Assembly: GCA_003246455.1 (NCBI GenBank)
Contig: QKAF01000075.1
Coordinates: forward strand, 1 to 59,433
DNA length: 59,433 nt
Source: Bacteroidota bacterium
GTDB taxonomy: Bacteria > Bacteroidota > Ignavibacteria > SZUA-365
Direction: 5' to 3'
Below the pieces are notes generated by a model, which searched no databases, was not told the origin of the DNA, and was given only the letters and a program-made list of their open reading frames with translations. The position numbers were made by a program, and so were the translations under genes. The first letter of the stretch is position 1; each line of letters starts with the position of its first letter. Shown in pieces: positions 17,932 to 26,511 of this stretch.

Positions 17932-19921
17932 GCAGGCGCGCAGAATCGAATTGCGCACGGATCCGGGCTTCCATCTGGCCGGGATCCGGGATCGCCGTGC
18001 GCTCGTGTTGCGCCGAATCGCCGATCGCCGCATGCATTCTGCTTCCCCGATCGACCGCGGCGGGAGAGGGGAAAAAACCTTGGGCGAAGACACCTTCGAG
18101 CTTCTCGACGATTTCCGGGATGGAATCGCCCGTCGTCGACCAGTGCTGCACCAGGGCGAAGAGTTCCCGGAGAGCCGCGACTCCTGACCAGCCGGAAGGC
18201 GAGCAGGCAATCACCGCATGCAGCGACAGACGTTCGATCATGCTGGCGATCACGGTTCCCGGGGGATTGGAACGCACCAGCCGCACGGTGTCCTTGATGT
18301 ACTGCAGTCCCCGCGCGATCCGTTCATCCATGCCAGGAATGGCGCGTGCATTGAAGGCGAACTGTCCGCCCGCGCGGTGATAGTCCAGCAGCGCCCTGTC
18401 GTCGGCGCCGCAGAACGGACCGCGGAGAAACGCGACGACCGGAATGGGATTTTCGGGATCGGTCAGGATACGCATCGCGTTGAGCAGGTGGTGCAGTTCC
18501 GGGATGCGCTCACTTGAGGTCGTGCAGACGGACTTCAGCGGACACGCGCTGCACGCGGCCGTATCTTCCGTCCGGGGGAAATACCCGGCATCGACTGCTT
18601 CAGCGAAGGAGCGTCTCAGCGATGGAGGAAGCGGAGCGGCGTCCGCTTCCCCGGTGTCCTGCGGGAGTGCCCCGAATGCTTCCCCGGTTTCCCGTTCCTG
18701 TTTCCACGGCGCGGGTTCGATGACTTCCAGGATGTGCTCGAGAAAGAATGCGAACGCGCATCGGGAGAACAGCCGCACTGCGCGGTCGTGAAAGCTGTCG
18801 GCGGGACGCGAGAGGCAATCGGGACCGCAGAGGCCGTCCCACGCCGTCGGTTCGGCTGCCGCCCGCGCCGCCTCCGCCCGCGCGCCTTCTTTCAGCAGGG
18901 GGTTCCATGCATGCAGCGCGTCGGTCAGCATTGATGTTTCCTGCGTTGCACACAGCGCCAGCCACCAGTCACCCAGGGAGAGATACGGCGGACCCGGAGC
19001 GAACTCGGCCGGTCCGTCCGGGGAAAATGAGGCGAGGTCGCCGCCGCCGTCGATCGCGTACACGTTCGCGCGCAGCAGGCCCGCGGTGTCGGTTCTCGTC
19101 GTGATATGGAGATGCCCGGGGAGGGGCCCGGTTGTCGCCATGGCGTCACTGCCGGGGGCGCGGAGGACCATGGGATAGTGTTCGCTCCGCAGCATTGTCG
19201 CGAGCTGCCGTGCCGCGTCGGCGGCAGCAAGTTGCGCGTCGGGAGCGGAGAGCCGCTGTTTCATCATTTCCGCGATGCGCCTCAGGGCGAGTTCCTCGCC
19301 CGGGTACGCGTCTCGGCAGAGTTCCTCGACGAGCCGTGCCGCACCCTGCGCCATGGCGTGCAGGGAAACATGCCCGCTGCTGTCCGGTGTCGGCGTCACT
19401 GCCAGAAGCTGTTCGAGCCAGATACGGTTGGCGCGGGCCTGCGACAGGCCTCGGGCGCCGGTCATGGTTTCGATGCAGGCGTCCACCGCCTCGAGCAGCC
19501 GGCGGCGTCCCGCGCCGATGCCGGCCCGGCGCAGCATTCCCGCCATCTGCAGGCGTCCGCCGCGCTCCCCGTCGACGATGATTTCCTGCGGTGCGGGAAT
19601 GCCGTCGTACATCATGCGGATCAGGTGCCGGCCGCCGAAATCGTCGGCGACCCATCGCAGCCATGCGTGGACGGTGCGTGCGGCTTTGCTGTACTGCAGC
19701 GGTGCTCCCGGATCGAGGGTCCCGGGCAGGTCGAAGGTGCGGGTGAATTCGTAGCTCAGCGGAAGCATGCCGGGCTCGGTCAGCACGAACACTGCGCTGT
19801 CGAATGCATGCCCGTCGCGCAGCAGCTGCCGCAGCGCAGTCTCCAGGCGGTGCTGCCCGCGGAGCACGGGTGCGATGCGCGAAAAGGCCATCTCATCAGA
19901 TAAGGGATTCGTCGAGGTCAT
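17918..19921 (-). CDS. AddB-like C-terminal segment lacking its nuclease core, joined to an AddA-like segment
   Basis: 667 residues, ATG 19921. The pieces resemble parts of the AddAB helicase-nuclease, but this is not a complete enzyme. Residues about 10-110 resemble the post-motor part of AddB (L-P-L-S-Y-E-F, then a W-L-R-W helix). G-H-L-H-I-T-T-R-T-D-T-A-G-L-L matches the strand before helicase motif VI-type regions. F-S-R-C-A-F-A-F-F-L-E-H (Cys near 388) and C457-x2-C460-x5-C466 match the four iron-sulfur cysteines of AddB. Only about 69 residues separate the first Cys from the triplet, so the PD-(D/E)XK catalytic residues are missing. From about residue 475 the sequence (L-L-N-A-M-R-I-L-T-D-P-E-N-P-I-P-V-V-A-F-L-R-G-P) matches AddA/RecB 2B-region patterns. 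No Walker motifs are present. The 3' end overlaps the converging protease gene by 14 nt. It may be a decayed remnant, a repurposed protein or an assembly chimera. Function unknown. Confidence 0.65.
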   Translation of the reverse strand: MTSTNPLSDEMAFSRIAPVLRGQHRLETALRQLLRDGHAFDSAVFVLTEPGMLPLSYEFTRTFDLPGTLDPGAPLQYSKAARTVHAWLRWVADDFGGRHLIRMMYDGIPAPQEIIVDGERGGRLQMAGMLRRAGIGAGRRRLLEAVDACIETMTGARGLSQARANRIWLEQLLAVTPTPDSSGHVSLHAMAQGAARLVEELCRDAYPGEELALRRIAEMMKQRLSAPDAQLAAADAARQLATMLRSEHYPMVLRAPGSDAMATTGPLPGHLHITTRTDTAGLLRANVYAIDGGGDLASFSPDGPAEFAPGPPYLSLGDWWLALCATQETSMLTDALHAWNPLLKEGARAEAARAAAEPTAWDGLCGPDCLSRPADSFHDRAVRLFSRCAFAFFLEHILEVIEPAPWKQERETGEAFGALPQDTGEADAAPLPPSLRRSFAEAVDAGYFPRTEDTAACSACPLKSVCTTSSERIPELHHLLNAMRILTDPENPIPVVAFLRGPFCGADDRALLDYHRAGGQFAFNARAIPGMDERIARGLQYIKDTVRLVRSNPPGTVIASMIERLSLHAVIACSPSGWSGVAALRELFALVQHWSTTGDSIPEIVEKLEGVFAQGFFPSPAAVDRGSRMHAAIGDSAQHERTAIPDPGQMEARIRAQFDSARLPSAV

Positions 19922-20225
19922 AACGGTGCGCGGTTCTCCGTGTCCTGCTGAAACAGATAGTATATGAAAAGATATGAAACAAGGGAGACAATTTCGGATT
20001 TGCGGGAGATATACTTGACAAACCTTATCCGATTATGTATTATACCCGCGTTAGAATCACCTGATAGCCCAAATCGTAACAATCCATACGCACACCGTCT
20101 GGGAGCGCTGCGTGTATGAGAGTGCGCACCTTGCTGTCAGCAGTCATCGATGGTAACGCCGATGTACTGTGCAGCCATGACTTTTGATTAGACGTCGTCC
20201 TATTCATGTTCAAAAAGGAGCTGCC
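19922..20225. other. 304-nt divergent intergenic region with promoter and long leader
   Basis: Separates the minus-strand AddB/AddA-like ORF from the plus-strand zincin gene. It contains a near-consensus plus-strand promoter (20015-20043). Transcription from it would give a 5' leader of roughly 175 nt before the zincin start. The leader has several short GC stems but no riboswitch class I can name. For the minus gene I saw only weak TTGTCT/TATC-like candidates around 19950-20000. Confidence 0.6.
20015..20043 (+). promoter_or_regulatory. Near-consensus sigma70-type promoter
   Basis: TTGACA (20015-20020), a 17-nt spacer and TATTAT (20038-20043). The -35 is perfect and the -10 has one mismatch. 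It reads toward the zincin gene at 20226. Confidence 0.7.
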
Positions 20226-23200
20226 ATGAAGCGATGGATACGTGTCCAGGTTTGCCTGTTCACTCTCCTCATGGCTGCGGCGGGCGCCTTCGCCCAGGCA
20301 CCGCAGCCAAGCTATGTCCCACCCGATGCGGCCGCCTACGGTCTCACAGCGCATAACGAACACCTCGCGGTGATCGAGACGAATTGCACTGACGTGGCTT
20401 CTGTGATAGAATTGCGCAATGCGCTCACGCGCAGCGGCGCGCTGGTTTCGATCATAACCTCTCCGCAGCGCATGCTGGCCTGGGTACCCCCCGCGGCACG
20501 CGAAGCGGTCGCCGCGACGCGACTGGAAACAGCCACGGGCGCGATGGGCGTGATCTCTGTGTCCTACACGGGCGCCGAGTTCGATCTCAATCGCACGGGC
20601 GATCGAGTCGACGCGCAGGAAAACGACGCCGATCGGGCGATCGTTGAGTACCTCGATTTCATCAAGCGTCCGCTGACCGACGCGGACCGGCTTCGTATCG
20701 CGGAACGCGAGAAGGAAATCGAGGCCCTGCGGCCGACGATGGAGCACCGCGACTGTACGAGTCTCGTGGAAATCGACGAGCCGCCTCCCTATCCGATCAT
20801 GGACGGCATGCCCGGGATCGGGGGAGAGGGAGACCAGGTTGACGGCGTGACCGCCATCAAAGGCTACGTCGTACACACGAGCTTCTTTGTTCAGGGAAAC
20901 ACCGCGGGCACCACCTGGGACGCGACGGTCTACAACCGGTACCGGAATTTCTATATCGCGGGCATGAACTACTGGGTGAGCTTCGCCGCGCGCTACGGGA
21001 AAACCGTCACGACACACTGGCGCCTGTTTTCGCCCAGTCATTCCTATACGCAGTACCCCGGCAATCCCCTGACCCAGGGCGAAGACGCCTACATCCCCAA
21101 TGTCATCGTAAAGGCCAAGGCCCCGACCAGTACCAATAAACCGCCGACGTGGAACAATGTCGCGATCGGTCGCCGGTACTGCTGGTGGTACAACAACAAC
21201 ATCCGCCAGGATTTCAACTCGGATCAGGCGATCTGCGGTTTCATCTGCTACAAGCCCTCCGGGGATGAATCGATCTGGCCGCATGCCTGCAATCTCTCAT
21301 GGAATAACGGCGATATCGAAGGCGTGTACTTCACGCTGGATACACAGTACTGGCAGTGCGAACTCGATCCGTTCGCTCTCCCGATGCGCAACGTGATCGC
21401 GCACGAGATCGGCCATCTCTGGGGTGCGCCGGACGAGTACCGCAACGACAACTGCGGCTGGAGCTATCGCGGAATCGCGAACATCAACTGTCAGACCACG
21501 CACAGCGCCTACGGCCGCCCGGGCTTCAACATGCGCGGCTGGGACGGCATCATGGTCGAGAATTACATCAGCGGCAACAGCATGGCGACGCCGGTGCACA
21601 CGGGCGTGATCACCGCCGCACAGACCTCCCCCGTGCGCATCTACAGCAGCACGCCGACCGGTGTCAGCTTGAAGTTCAAGAACTGTGACAACGTCCGGAC
21701 GCAGAACATGACGACGCCCATCGGCGTGGCGGTGGATTTCGATTACTGCCACAGCGTCGAGGCGCCCGCGTCGGTCGTGAAGAGCGGAACGACGTACTAT
21801 TTCGATCACTGGGAAATCACGCGTGAAAGCGGAACGACGACAAGCATCGACTATTACGCAAACGTGCTCCCGTCGTACTCCTATACCTCCACCTATGCGA
21901 ATCCGGCCAAGGATGTCAAGGCGGTGTTCACGAGTTCGCCGCCGGATTTCCTTACGTCGAACACCACACTCGAGGCGCATCTCGCTCCCGCCGGCACGTC
22001 CGCGACGCCCAATCCCGGCATCGCCCTCAAGTGGCGGAACCGCTACAATATGAGCGACGTGAAGACGATCATCGAGTACGAGGCGTCGACGAACAACTGG
22101 AAGCCGCTCGGCTCCGGCAACATCCCGCTCGGACCGTTCAGCGTGCCGATCGGCCAATGGACCGGCGTGATGGTCTACGCGGTCCCGAATGCCTCGGGCT
22201 CGGGATCGACGAACGTCACGACGAGCAAGCAGTACCGTTTCCGCATCGTAGGCGAATTCAACACCAACCGCGGCACGCCGTCGGTGATCGCCTCGATCAC
22301 GACGCGTCCTGCGTCGCCCCAGGATACGGTCTACTGCTACGACAGCAACGAACCGAACACTCCCGCGAGCCCGAAGGTGCTGCCTTCCTCCGGTCCGGGA
22401 ATGACACCGTACACCCTGAAAGGCGCAATCCCGATCACGGGGATTTCCGGTGAATTCAGCTGGTTCATCCCGATCAACGACTATTACCGCGTGACGGTCA
22501 TCAACGTCAGCAACCTGCTGTTCGGCGAGCGCCTGACCTTCAAGCTGCGCGTCCGCGACGGCTCGAACTTCAAGCCGCTCCTTCGCGCGCAGCGGGCCGG
22601 GACGACCACGCACATCAACTCCTCCGTGAGCGGAGGCGTGTACACGCTGAATCTCACCGCCGACGGCGAATACCTTATCAAAGTCGAGTCCGACATGAGT
22701 CAGACGATCAGTTATGACTTCGTCAACCGCACCGGTGGGTATTTCGGTTTCGGCGAATACCAGCTGGACGTGGAGCGGACGCAATCGCAGCCGCAGATCC
22801 AGGCGCCCTGCGTGAATTGCGTGAAGCTCGTCGTGGTGAAGCCCTTCCCGGGTGAGATCATCATGCGACCGCATCCGAAATTCGATCTGTTCAACCGCGG
22901 GCTCAATCGCGCGACACCCACGATGTTCAACATGTACTACCAGGTGCCGCCGGGATACTCGTTCCTCGGCTTCGGAGGCGGGTTCGGGAACCTCCCGAAC
23001 AATCCGACTCCGATGAACATTGGTCCGAGCACAGCCCCGGGCGAGTACGAGGTATACCCGATCATCGAACCGATCAGTTCGGCGACCGCAGAACTGGTGA
23101 TCATATATCCCGAGGGCCCGACCGGACCTTTCGAGCTGCGCATGAGCGGGCCCGTGGGCTCCGTCGTCAATGCGGAGGCGAAACCTCCGGCAGGCTATGT

Positions 23201-25277
23201 GTTCGTCGGCTGGGGCGGCGATTCGACCGGCACGACCAATCCCATGCCGGTCACGCTCTGGCACAGCAAGCGGCTCATCGCACACTATCGTCCCGTCCCG
23301 TGCCAGCCGGAACCCATGACCGAATGGCGGCATCAGCTGCTGCTGCGCAACGCACGGCAGAACGACGTGTCACTCGAATACGGCATGGCGCCGGGAGCGG
23401 GCGACGGTCTCGAAGCCGGTCAGACGGATCTCCCGCCGATTCCGCCCCCGACGGCTTTCGATATCCGGTGGATGAACATCACCGGATCACAGGGAAGCAC
23501 CACCGACCTGCGTGCCGTCAAGAGTTCGCACGTTTTCCAGGGCCGCGTCCAGACCGGAGGCACCGCTCCCGTCATGATGACGTGGAATCCGCCCGCGTCA
23601 TCGCCGAAAGCGACGTACACATTGAAAGTACAGGGCACGCCGGGGTCGATCGATCTTCGCGCCGCCTCCAGCTTTGAATTCGCGGACGAGGGCACCTACG
23701 TCTTCACCATAGAAGTGAAGGAAGCGGCATGCCCCGAACCCACGAAAGAGAACGAGGTCGAAGTCACGACGGTGGATGTCAACAACCGCGACTGGCCCTG
23801 CATCGAGCTCAAGCTCCGCCTGCGGGACCGTGCCACCGGCGAACTGCTGCCTTACTACAACCCGTATTTCCTGCGCTTCGGCGAGAAGCTGGGCGACGGT
23901 TCGGTCCGTCCCATGCGCCTGAGCAGCTTTTCGCAGATGGACTCCCTGCTGATCGTCCGTCTCTGCGGCGATCCCGGCAACACGAACCCCAACCGTGAAG
24001 TCGAAATCATCAACGAGAATGAGGACGACAACGACCAGAAGAAAGACACGATCAAGGTCACGATCCCGCCGGTGATCCCGCCGGGCACCGGAGATCCGGA
24101 GCGCTTTGTCTTTAAATCGAGCGGCGACTGGGAGATGGTCTCCACACCGCTGCTCCTGACCGAAGCGAAAACCGACGTCCTCTTCAACGACCCGAACCTC
24201 CGTCTGTATTCCTTCGATACACAGCTTGGCGGGTACGTCCCGGCGAACGAAATGGTGTTCGGCCAGGGATACTGGATGAAGTCCGAATCGCTTGAGGCAA
24301 TCCTCATCGGTCTCTCGCAGCCCAGCTACGAGTGGACCGGTCTGAACGGCATCGGCGAACCGGGCGGCTACGGATGGAACATGATCGGCTCGATGTTCAA
24401 GAGCCTGCTGCTTCCTGCAGTGCAGGTGACACCCACCGGCGGAATGAAGTCCATCTTCGGATGGGATCCGGCGCAGGGCTACATCGTTCCGACAAGCGTC
24501 GATCCCGGCAAGGGATACTGGGTGCGGGTCGATCCCGGTACCAAGATCAAGATGAGCATCAGCACGGTGACCGGGAACGGCGGCGAAACGCAGTACCGCA
24601 AGACCGTGAACGCGCTCGACATCGCCGGCTTCCTCAGTGTCGAGGATGGGCGGGGCGCATCACGCCCGCTGTACCTTACCGCGACCGCTCTCGATCCCGC
24701 CGGACGCGACATCCTCGCGCTGCCCGCCGCGCCTCCTGCCGGAGTGCTCGACGTGCGCACGGGCGAGGGCTCGTCGTTCCTCTTCAGCGGCGAGAATCTT
24801 GTTCAGCTCCGTGGGGAGGGACGCATGATGCTGGTGCTTCCGATCGCCTCGCCGCGCATACGCATCGAGGTGCGCGACGAAGAGAACCGTCTCCTCCACA
24901 CCTTCACCGGCGAAACGACGGACCACATGACGGTCGATGTCGCCGGCACGCGCACCCTCAAGCTCCGTGCTTCGGTGAGTCCCGCGATCGCGGCGTCTCA
25001 CGCGCTGGGCAGCAACTATCCGAACCCCTTCCGCGTCGCCGCGCGCACGTACATCCCTTACATGGTGAACGAGCCGGGCAGCGTTCGTCTTGCCGTCTAC
25101 GACATGCTGGGCCGCAGGCTCCGCACGCTCGTCGACGACACACAGGCGGCGGGCACCAAACTCGCCGAATGGGACGGACGGGATGAACGCGGCAATGCGC
25201 TGCCTGCGGGCGTGTATACCTACCGTCTCGAAACCGCGGACGGCATCGATTCCCGTACCCTGACGATCGTCAAGTAA
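20226..25277 (+). CDS. Giant secreted zincin metalloprotease with FlgD/T9SS-like C-terminus
   Basis: 1683 residues. ATG 20226 has AAGGAG 6 nt upstream; earlier in-frame GTG codons lack a ribosome site. The signal peptide ends at A-F-A-Q (about residue 23). The zinc site is H-E-I-G-H-L-W-G-A-P-D-E-Y (first His near 393), an HExxHxxGxxD-type motif in which Asp is the likely third ligand. I could not assign a MEROPS family. Downstream are beta domains, a segment like the divergent InlB B-repeat (A-G-Y-V-F-V-G-W-G-G-D-S, about residues 972-1025) and a tandem pair of G-x-W-N/E-M domains (about 1297-1445) shared with the gene at 26512. The end is FlgD/T9SS-like (N-Y-P-N-P-F, D-M-L-G-R, L-P-A-G-V-Y). 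It is probably cotranscribed with 25290 (12-nt gap). Predicted role: extracellular proteolysis. Confidence 0.88.
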   Translation: MKRWIRVQVCLFTLLMAAAGAFAQAPQPSYVPPDAAAYGLTAHNEHLAVIETNCTDVASVIELRNALTRSGALVSIITSPQRMLAWVPPAAREAVAATRLETATGAMGVISVSYTGAEFDLNRTGDRVDAQENDADRAIVEYLDFIKRPLTDADRLRIAEREKEIEALRPTMEHRDCTSLVEIDEPPPYPIMDGMPGIGGEGDQVDGVTAIKGYVVHTSFFVQGNTAGTTWDATVYNRYRNFYIAGMNYWVSFAARYGKTVTTHWRLFSPSHSYTQYPGNPLTQGEDAYIPNVIVKAKAPTSTNKPPTWNNVAIGRRYCWWYNNNIRQDFNSDQAICGFICYKPSGDESIWPHACNLSWNNGDIEGVYFTLDTQYWQCELDPFALPMRNVIAHEIGHLWGAPDEYRNDNCGWSYRGIANINCQTTHSAYGRPGFNMRGWDGIMVENYISGNSMATPVHTGVITAAQTSPVRIYSSTPTGVSLKFKNCDNVRTQNMTTPIGVAVDFDYCHSVEAPASVVKSGTTYYFDHWEITRESGTTTSIDYYANVLPSYSYTSTYANPAKDVKAVFTSSPPDFLTSNTTLEAHLAPAGTSATPNPGIALKWRNRYNMSDVKTIIEYEASTNNWKPLGSGNIPLGPFSVPIGQWTGVMVYAVPNASGSGSTNVTTSKQYRFRIVGEFNTNRGTPSVIASITTRPASPQDTVYCYDSNEPNTPASPKVLPSSGPGMTPYTLKGAIPITGISGEFSWFIPINDYYRVTVINVSNLLFGERLTFKLRVRDGSNFKPLLRAQRAGTTTHINSSVSGGVYTLNLTADGEYLIKVESDMSQTISYDFVNRTGGYFGFGEYQLDVERTQSQPQIQAPCVNCVKLVVVKPFPGEIIMRPHPKFDLFNRGLNRATPTMFNMYYQVPPGYSFLGFGGGFGNLPNNPTPMNIGPSTAPGEYEVYPIIEPISSATAELVIIYPEGPTGPFELRMSGPVGSVVNAEAKPPAGYVFVGWGGDSTGTTNPMPVTLWHSKRLIAHYRPVPCQPEPMTEWRHQLLLRNARQNDVSLEYGMAPGAGDGLEAGQTDLPPIPPPTAFDIRWMNITGSQGSTTDLRAVKSSHVFQGRVQTGGTAPVMMTWNPPASSPKATYTLKVQGTPGSIDLRAASSFEFADEGTYVFTIEVKEAACPEPTKENEVEVTTVDVNNRDWPCIELKLRLRDRATGELLPYYNPYFLRFGEKLGDGSVRPMRLSSFSQMDSLLIVRLCGDPGNTNPNREVEIINENEDDNDQKKDTIKVTIPPVIPPGTGDPERFVFKSSGDWEMVSTPLLLTEAKTDVLFNDPNLRLYSFDTQLGGYVPANEMVFGQGYWMKSESLEAILIGLSQPSYEWTGLNGIGEPGGYGWNMIGSMFKSLLLPAVQVTPTGGMKSIFGWDPAQGYIVPTSVDPGKGYWVRVDPGTKIKMSISTVTGNGGETQYRKTVNALDIAGFLSVEDGRGASRPLYLTATALDPAGRDILALPAAPPAGVLDVRTGEGSSFLFSGENLVQLRGEGRMMLVLPIASPRIRIEVRDEENRLLHTFTGETTDHMTVDVAGTRTLKLRASVSPAIAASHALGSNYPNPFRVAARTYIPYMVNEPGSVRLAVYDMLGRRLRTLVDDTQAAGTKLAEWDGRDERGNALPAGVYTYRLETADGIDSRTLTIVK

Positions 25278-25289
25278 AGGAGCTGAACC

Positions 25290-26405
25290 ATGAAACACAC
25301 TCGATTAATCCTCTTGGTATTCCTGCTGGTGGCCGCGCATGCGGCCGCCCAGGAGTACCGGGGCGTAACGCTTGAAATAACCGTCGATAACGGTGCGGGC
25401 CGACAGCAGGTTCTCGCGCTGGGACTGCGTGAAGGCGCGACCTCCGGATTGGATCCCGCGTTCGAGGAAGCGGAGCTTCCGCCGCAGCCGCCGAATGAAA
25501 TCTTCGACGCCCGTGTCGTCAGCACGCCGGGCAAATCCCAGCTCGGCACGGGGTCGCTCGCGGATTACCGCAGCCTCGGGACCGGGACGGCGGACGTGAA
25601 TGAAACATACACCATCGCCTACCAGGCGGGAATCAACGCCAGCGGCGTGACGCTGTCGTGGGGACCGGAAATTCCCGGACGCGTCAAAACCATCATCATC
25701 GACGGTGAGGACCAGGCCGGGAAGACGAGTTACGAGGCGTCGTTCGCCAGCGGACAGATTACGGTCGAACTGACCTTCACGCCCGCGGCGCTGAGTTTCG
25801 AAGCGAATCCCAATCCGATGCTTTTCAATGTCAACAACAAGGATCCGCTTCCTTCCCAGACGCTTCGGATCATCCCCCGCGGCGATCCACAGGCAGGGTG
25901 GCAGCTGTCCACCGATGCGGAGTGGATTACCATCGATCCATCCAGTGGTGAAGGGCAGCAGGACGTCGATGTGGCTGTCAATACGCGTCTGCTGCCGGAA
26001 GGCACGTACGACGGTCTGATTTTTGTCCGGTCGCTTGTCGATCCGGCGCGTCTCGACGTCCCCGTTCGCATGATAATGGTGGTCGGCATCAACGACACGC
26101 CTGTGCCGGGACGCCTGTATCTCGGACAGAATTATCCGAATCCCTTCGGGAGCGGGTCTTCGTCCGGCACCGTCTCGACCCGGATCGAGCTGGATCTCGG
26201 AACGCTGACGGCGGCAGAAACGCCGACGCTGCGCGTCTTCGATCTGCTGGGCAGGGAGGTGATGGACCTTTCCGACCGTCTGCAGACGCAGGCCGGCCCG
26301 CAGTCCGTCAGTTTCGACGCCTCCGCGCTCCCCGGCGGGGTGTATACCTATTCGCTCCGGTATGCGGGTGCGGTTCGCACGCGCAGCATGATCCTGTCGA
26401 AATAG
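25290..26405 (+). CDS. Secreted BACON-like protein with T9SS tail
   Basis: 371 residues; ATG 25290 follows AAAGGAG. The signal peptide ends A-H-A-A-A-Q (about residue 20). The N-terminal half (E-Y-R-G-V-T-L-E-I-T-V-D-N...) is a predicted beta domain of unknown family. Residues about 170-265 look like a BACON-type Ig-like domain (W-Q-L-S-T-D-A-E-W-I-T-I-D-P-S-S-G), a fold often found in carbohydrate-active or adhesive surface proteins. The C-terminus is a T9SS sorting domain (N-Y-P-N-P-F, D-L-L-G-R, L-P-G-G-V-Y). It lies 12 nt after the zincin gene, so the two are likely cotranscribed. No catalytic motif seen. Confidence 0.87.
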   Translation: MKHTRLILLVFLLVAAHAAAQEYRGVTLEITVDNGAGRQQVLALGLREGATSGLDPAFEEAELPPQPPNEIFDARVVSTPGKSQLGTGSLADYRSLGTGTADVNETYTIAYQAGINASGVTLSWGPEIPGRVKTIIIDGEDQAGKTSYEASFASGQITVELTFTPAALSFEANPNPMLFNVNNKDPLPSQTLRIIPRGDPQAGWQLSTDAEWITIDPSSGEGQQDVDVAVNTRLLPEGTYDGLIFVRSLVDPARLDVPVRMIMVVGINDTPVPGRLYLGQNYPNPFGSGSSSGTVSTRIELDLGTLTAAETPTLRVFDLLGREVMDLSDRLQTQAGPQSVSFDASALPGGVYTYSLRYAGAVRTRSMILSK

Positions 26406-26427
26406 ATTCCGGTTCCCCAGGAGGCAC

Positions 26428-26471
26428 GCTCCGGGATCTGCCCGTCTTCACGGCGGTTCGGATCCCGGAGC
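26428..26471. repeat. Intergenic hairpin, 11-bp perfect stem
   Basis: GCTCCGGGATC (26428-26438) pairs perfectly with GATCCCGGAGC (26461-26471); the 22-nt loop has a weak inner CCGT/ACGG stem. No T-run follows, so it is not a typical intrinsic terminator. It could be a mRNA-stabilising element or a dispersed palindromic repeat in the 106-nt gap between two secretome genes. Confidence 0.6.
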
Positions 26472-26511
26472 CCCTCGACTGATCCACGATGGAATAACGA
26501 ACGGTAGCACC

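Noticed and set aside
20044-20225. Known riboswitch in the leader of the zincin gene
   Set aside because: I could match it to no known riboswitch consensus; only the long leader itself is reported.
21297-23333. Minus-strand ORF of 678 codons opposite the zincin gene
   Set aside because: Arg/His-rich shadow of the protease gene with no ribosome site.
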